NCBI GenBank assembly: GCA_014380985.1
Contig: JACMIU010000581.1
Span: forward strand, 1 to 6,565
Origin: Armatimonadota bacterium
Lineage (GTDB): Bacteria; Armatimonadota; Armatimonadia; Armatimonadales; Armatimonadaceae
Direction: 5' to 3'
DNA length: 6,565 nt
In this document: positions 5,211-6,565 of the stretch, piece by piece
How positions within the stretch are numbered: position 1 is the first letter of the stretch
How the letters are laid out: every line of letters starts with the position of its first letter
Translations under genes and position numbers: made by a program
The notes under the pieces: model-generated
Told to the model about the DNA's origin: nothing
Databases searched by the model: none
Seen by the model: the letters and a program-made list of their open reading frames with translations, nothing else

Positions 5211-6565
5211 TTGCTACGCTTTTTAATTCTGTTGTTTTGTTTCACATTGACGGCACGGGCGAATGGCACGGTATCCGTTGCTCGTCCCTCCCCGCCACCG
5301 GGTTCGGTCTTTCTGTTCGCGCCGCGAATCGGGGGGGCGAAAATCGCTTGCTTTCGTCTTGACACGCGCACCGGCAAACTCGCCGCGCTTCCCGACACGC
5401 TGCTTCCCGGTCAAAACGCGAAACGTTCGCTACAAATCGTGCGGCATCCCGGTGGGCAATATATTTATGCTTTCGCGCCGTTCGACGAATCGTTAGACAT
5501 GAGCGAACACCCCACGCAGATGCCGTGGTACGTTAACCGAACCACGACCGTTGTTAGCGTGTTACGGATCAACAACCGCACCGGCGCATTGACGCTTCTG
5601 CAGACGCTCGCGGTTCCGGCAGTGCTGGGGCAAATCACGCCGCACCCGTCAGGTCGCTACCTGCTCGGCGTCGGCGGCGACAACGTGCTACTAACGATCG
5701 GCGTCGCGCAGAACGGTCGCCTTCACCTGAAAAACAGAAGCACCGACAAGAGAACATTCGCTATGGATTTTTCCGGCTACATCACAGCCGAATACTACGA
5801 TTGGCGGTTCGCGCCGGGCGGCGACTATCTGTACGCGCTTGTCGGCGGTTGGCACAAAGACGCCGGAAGTAGCATCGGTTTGGATCGTTACCGCGTGGGC
5901 AAAAACGGCAATCTGACACGGTTCGGTGCGGAATGGTTTCGCGGCAGGGTGGAAGCCGAATTGGGTGGCGACAACGATTTCGGGCGCGTTGTACCGCGAT
6001 ACCCCGTGTCGCGTGACCCCGGTAGCGTTGTCGCTTGGACGCGCACCGGCAAAACCGCGCTTTTGCGAACGCGGCAGGGGGCGGTTCGCGTTTGCCACGT
6101 CCTGCGCGGGGGGGCGTCGCTCGCCGCCGCGTCGCCCCCGCAGTTTTTGCTCGCTCCCCGTGCCGATACCGGGCGGTCTTCACGCGGTTTCGACACACCC
6201 GCCACGGTTGCCCCGGTGGGAAAGCGTGATGTTCTCTATATCTACGACGCGGGCTACTGCGATACGCCCTACGAGACGTACCGCGAAGTGTCGGGGGGAC
6301 GCTTGCGCCGCGTACAAACGTTTCGCGGCGCGGCGACCCGGTACAGCAACAGTCGTCAACTGATCGCCGAGCCAACGGGGCGTTTACTGCTGGAAATCCG
6401 TTACGGCAGAGTACGCGACAAAAACAATCCCGACAACGGTGATAGCCTTCATGTGCGCCTTTCCGTGCTACGATTGCGGAAAAACGAACCGCCCGTGCTG
6501 ATCCGCGGCTGGCAAGAGTTGAGCCAAACCGCAGGCTGGGGGGTGGTTTTCGCGGAACCGGCGAA
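5211..6565 (+). CDS. Secreted beta-propeller protein, paralogue of the upstream gene; 3' end cut by window edge
   Basis: An uninterrupted frame of 451 codons from TTG 5211 to the right edge. The N-terminus MLRFLILLFCFTLTARA is a signal peptide with likely cleavage after ARA (residue 17). The protein aligns with its upstream neighbour along its length. One stretch (117-155 here, 121-159 there) matches 20 of 39 residues without gaps. Shared blade motifs include YAFAPF (86-91), PHPSGRYLLGVG (144-155), RFAPGGDYLYAL (199-210) and AEPTGRLLLEI (386-396), and both have LDTRTG (50-55 here). The closing AGWGVVFAEPA (441-451) matches the neighbour's TGWAVLFVAPPTP C-terminus, so the stop is probably only a few codons outside the window. 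It is larger than its paralogue, with extra sequence around 290-345 and 398-415. The substrate and enzymatic activity, if any, are unknown. It is likely co-transcribed with the gene upstream. Confidence 0.82.
   Translation, partial: MLRFLILLFCFTLTARANGTVSVARPSPPPGSVFLFAPRIGGAKIACFRLDTRTGKLAALPDTLLPGQNAKRSLQIVRHPGGQYIYAFAPFDESLDMSEHPTQMPWYVNRTTTVVSVLRINNRTGALTLLQTLAVPAVLGQITPHPSGRYLLGVGGDNVLLTIGVAQNGRLHLKNRSTDKRTFAMDFSGYITAEYYDWRFAPGGDYLYALVGGWHKDAGSSIGLDRYRVGKNGNLTRFGAEWFRGRVEAELGGDNDFGRVVPRYPVSRDPGSVVAWTRTGKTALLRTRQGAVRVCHVLRGGASLAAASPPQFLLAPRADTGRSSRGFDTPATVAPVGKRDVLYIYDAGYCDTPYETYREVSGGRLRRVQTFRGAATRYSNSRQLIAEPTGRLLLEIRYGRVRDKNNPDNGDSLHVRLSVLRLRKNEPPVLIRGWQELSQTAGWGVVFAEPA

Noticed and set aside
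4081..5375. Fifteen-base identical stretch GACACGCGCACCGGC in both propeller genes as a possible recombination repeat
   Set aside because: It encodes the same DTRTG motif in both paralogues, so shared protein motif and codon preference explain it.
5782..6375. 197-codon minus-strand frame within the second propeller gene
   Set aside because: Arg-rich antisense shadow. The plus-strand frame is open for 451 codons and homologous to its neighbour.

Overview
The window is bacterial, GC-rich and densely coded. It holds six genes: two on the minus strand at the left (1-1779) and four on the plus strand (2028 to the right edge). Taxonomy cannot be fixed from this sequence. Type IV pilus/type II secretion parts, a Uma2-family nuclease, secreted beta-propeller proteins, and a mix of apparently leaderless and Shine-Dalgarno-led genes would suit a lineage such as Armatimonadota, Deinococcota or Chloroflexota. 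That is a low-confidence inference.

Left part (1-1779, minus strand). This carries the 5' end of a prepilin peptidase gene, cut by the window edge, and a complete pilC/gspF-type inner-membrane platform gene upstream of it. Both serve the same machine: the peptidase processes prepilins and the platform protein couples the assembly ATPase to pilin insertion. The 268-bp gap between them holds a very long, almost perfect inverted repeat (292-434, two 54-nt arms with one mismatch), a GC-rich hairpin just after the pilC stop, and a small hairpin near the peptidase start. If pilC and the peptidase gene share a transcript, that RNA would carry a long double-stranded element.

Middle (1780-3891). A 248-bp divergent intergenic region separates pilC from recF. 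The recF gene is complete, with intact ATPase motifs, and lies outside the usual dnaA-dnaN-recF-gyrB setting. A -10-like hexamer sits six bases before its ATG, suggesting a leaderless mRNA. A Uma2-family (PD-(D/E)xK fold) nuclease gene follows 40 bp later with a strong ribosome binding site.

Right part (3901-6565). A textbook sigma-70-type promoter, again with its -10 six bases before the ATG, drives a secreted beta-propeller (YncE/lactonase-like) protein. Fourteen bases after its stop begins a second gene for a diverged paralogue of the same protein. The second gene starts with TTG, has its own signal peptide, and is open to the right edge, where it appears to be within a few codons of its end. 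The pair looks like a tandem duplication of an exported protein of unknown substrate, expressed as one operon.

No tRNA, rRNA, CRISPR array, transposase or prophage gene was seen. The observations most worth following are the long inverted repeat, the shared leaderless promoter geometry, and the tandem secreted propellers.
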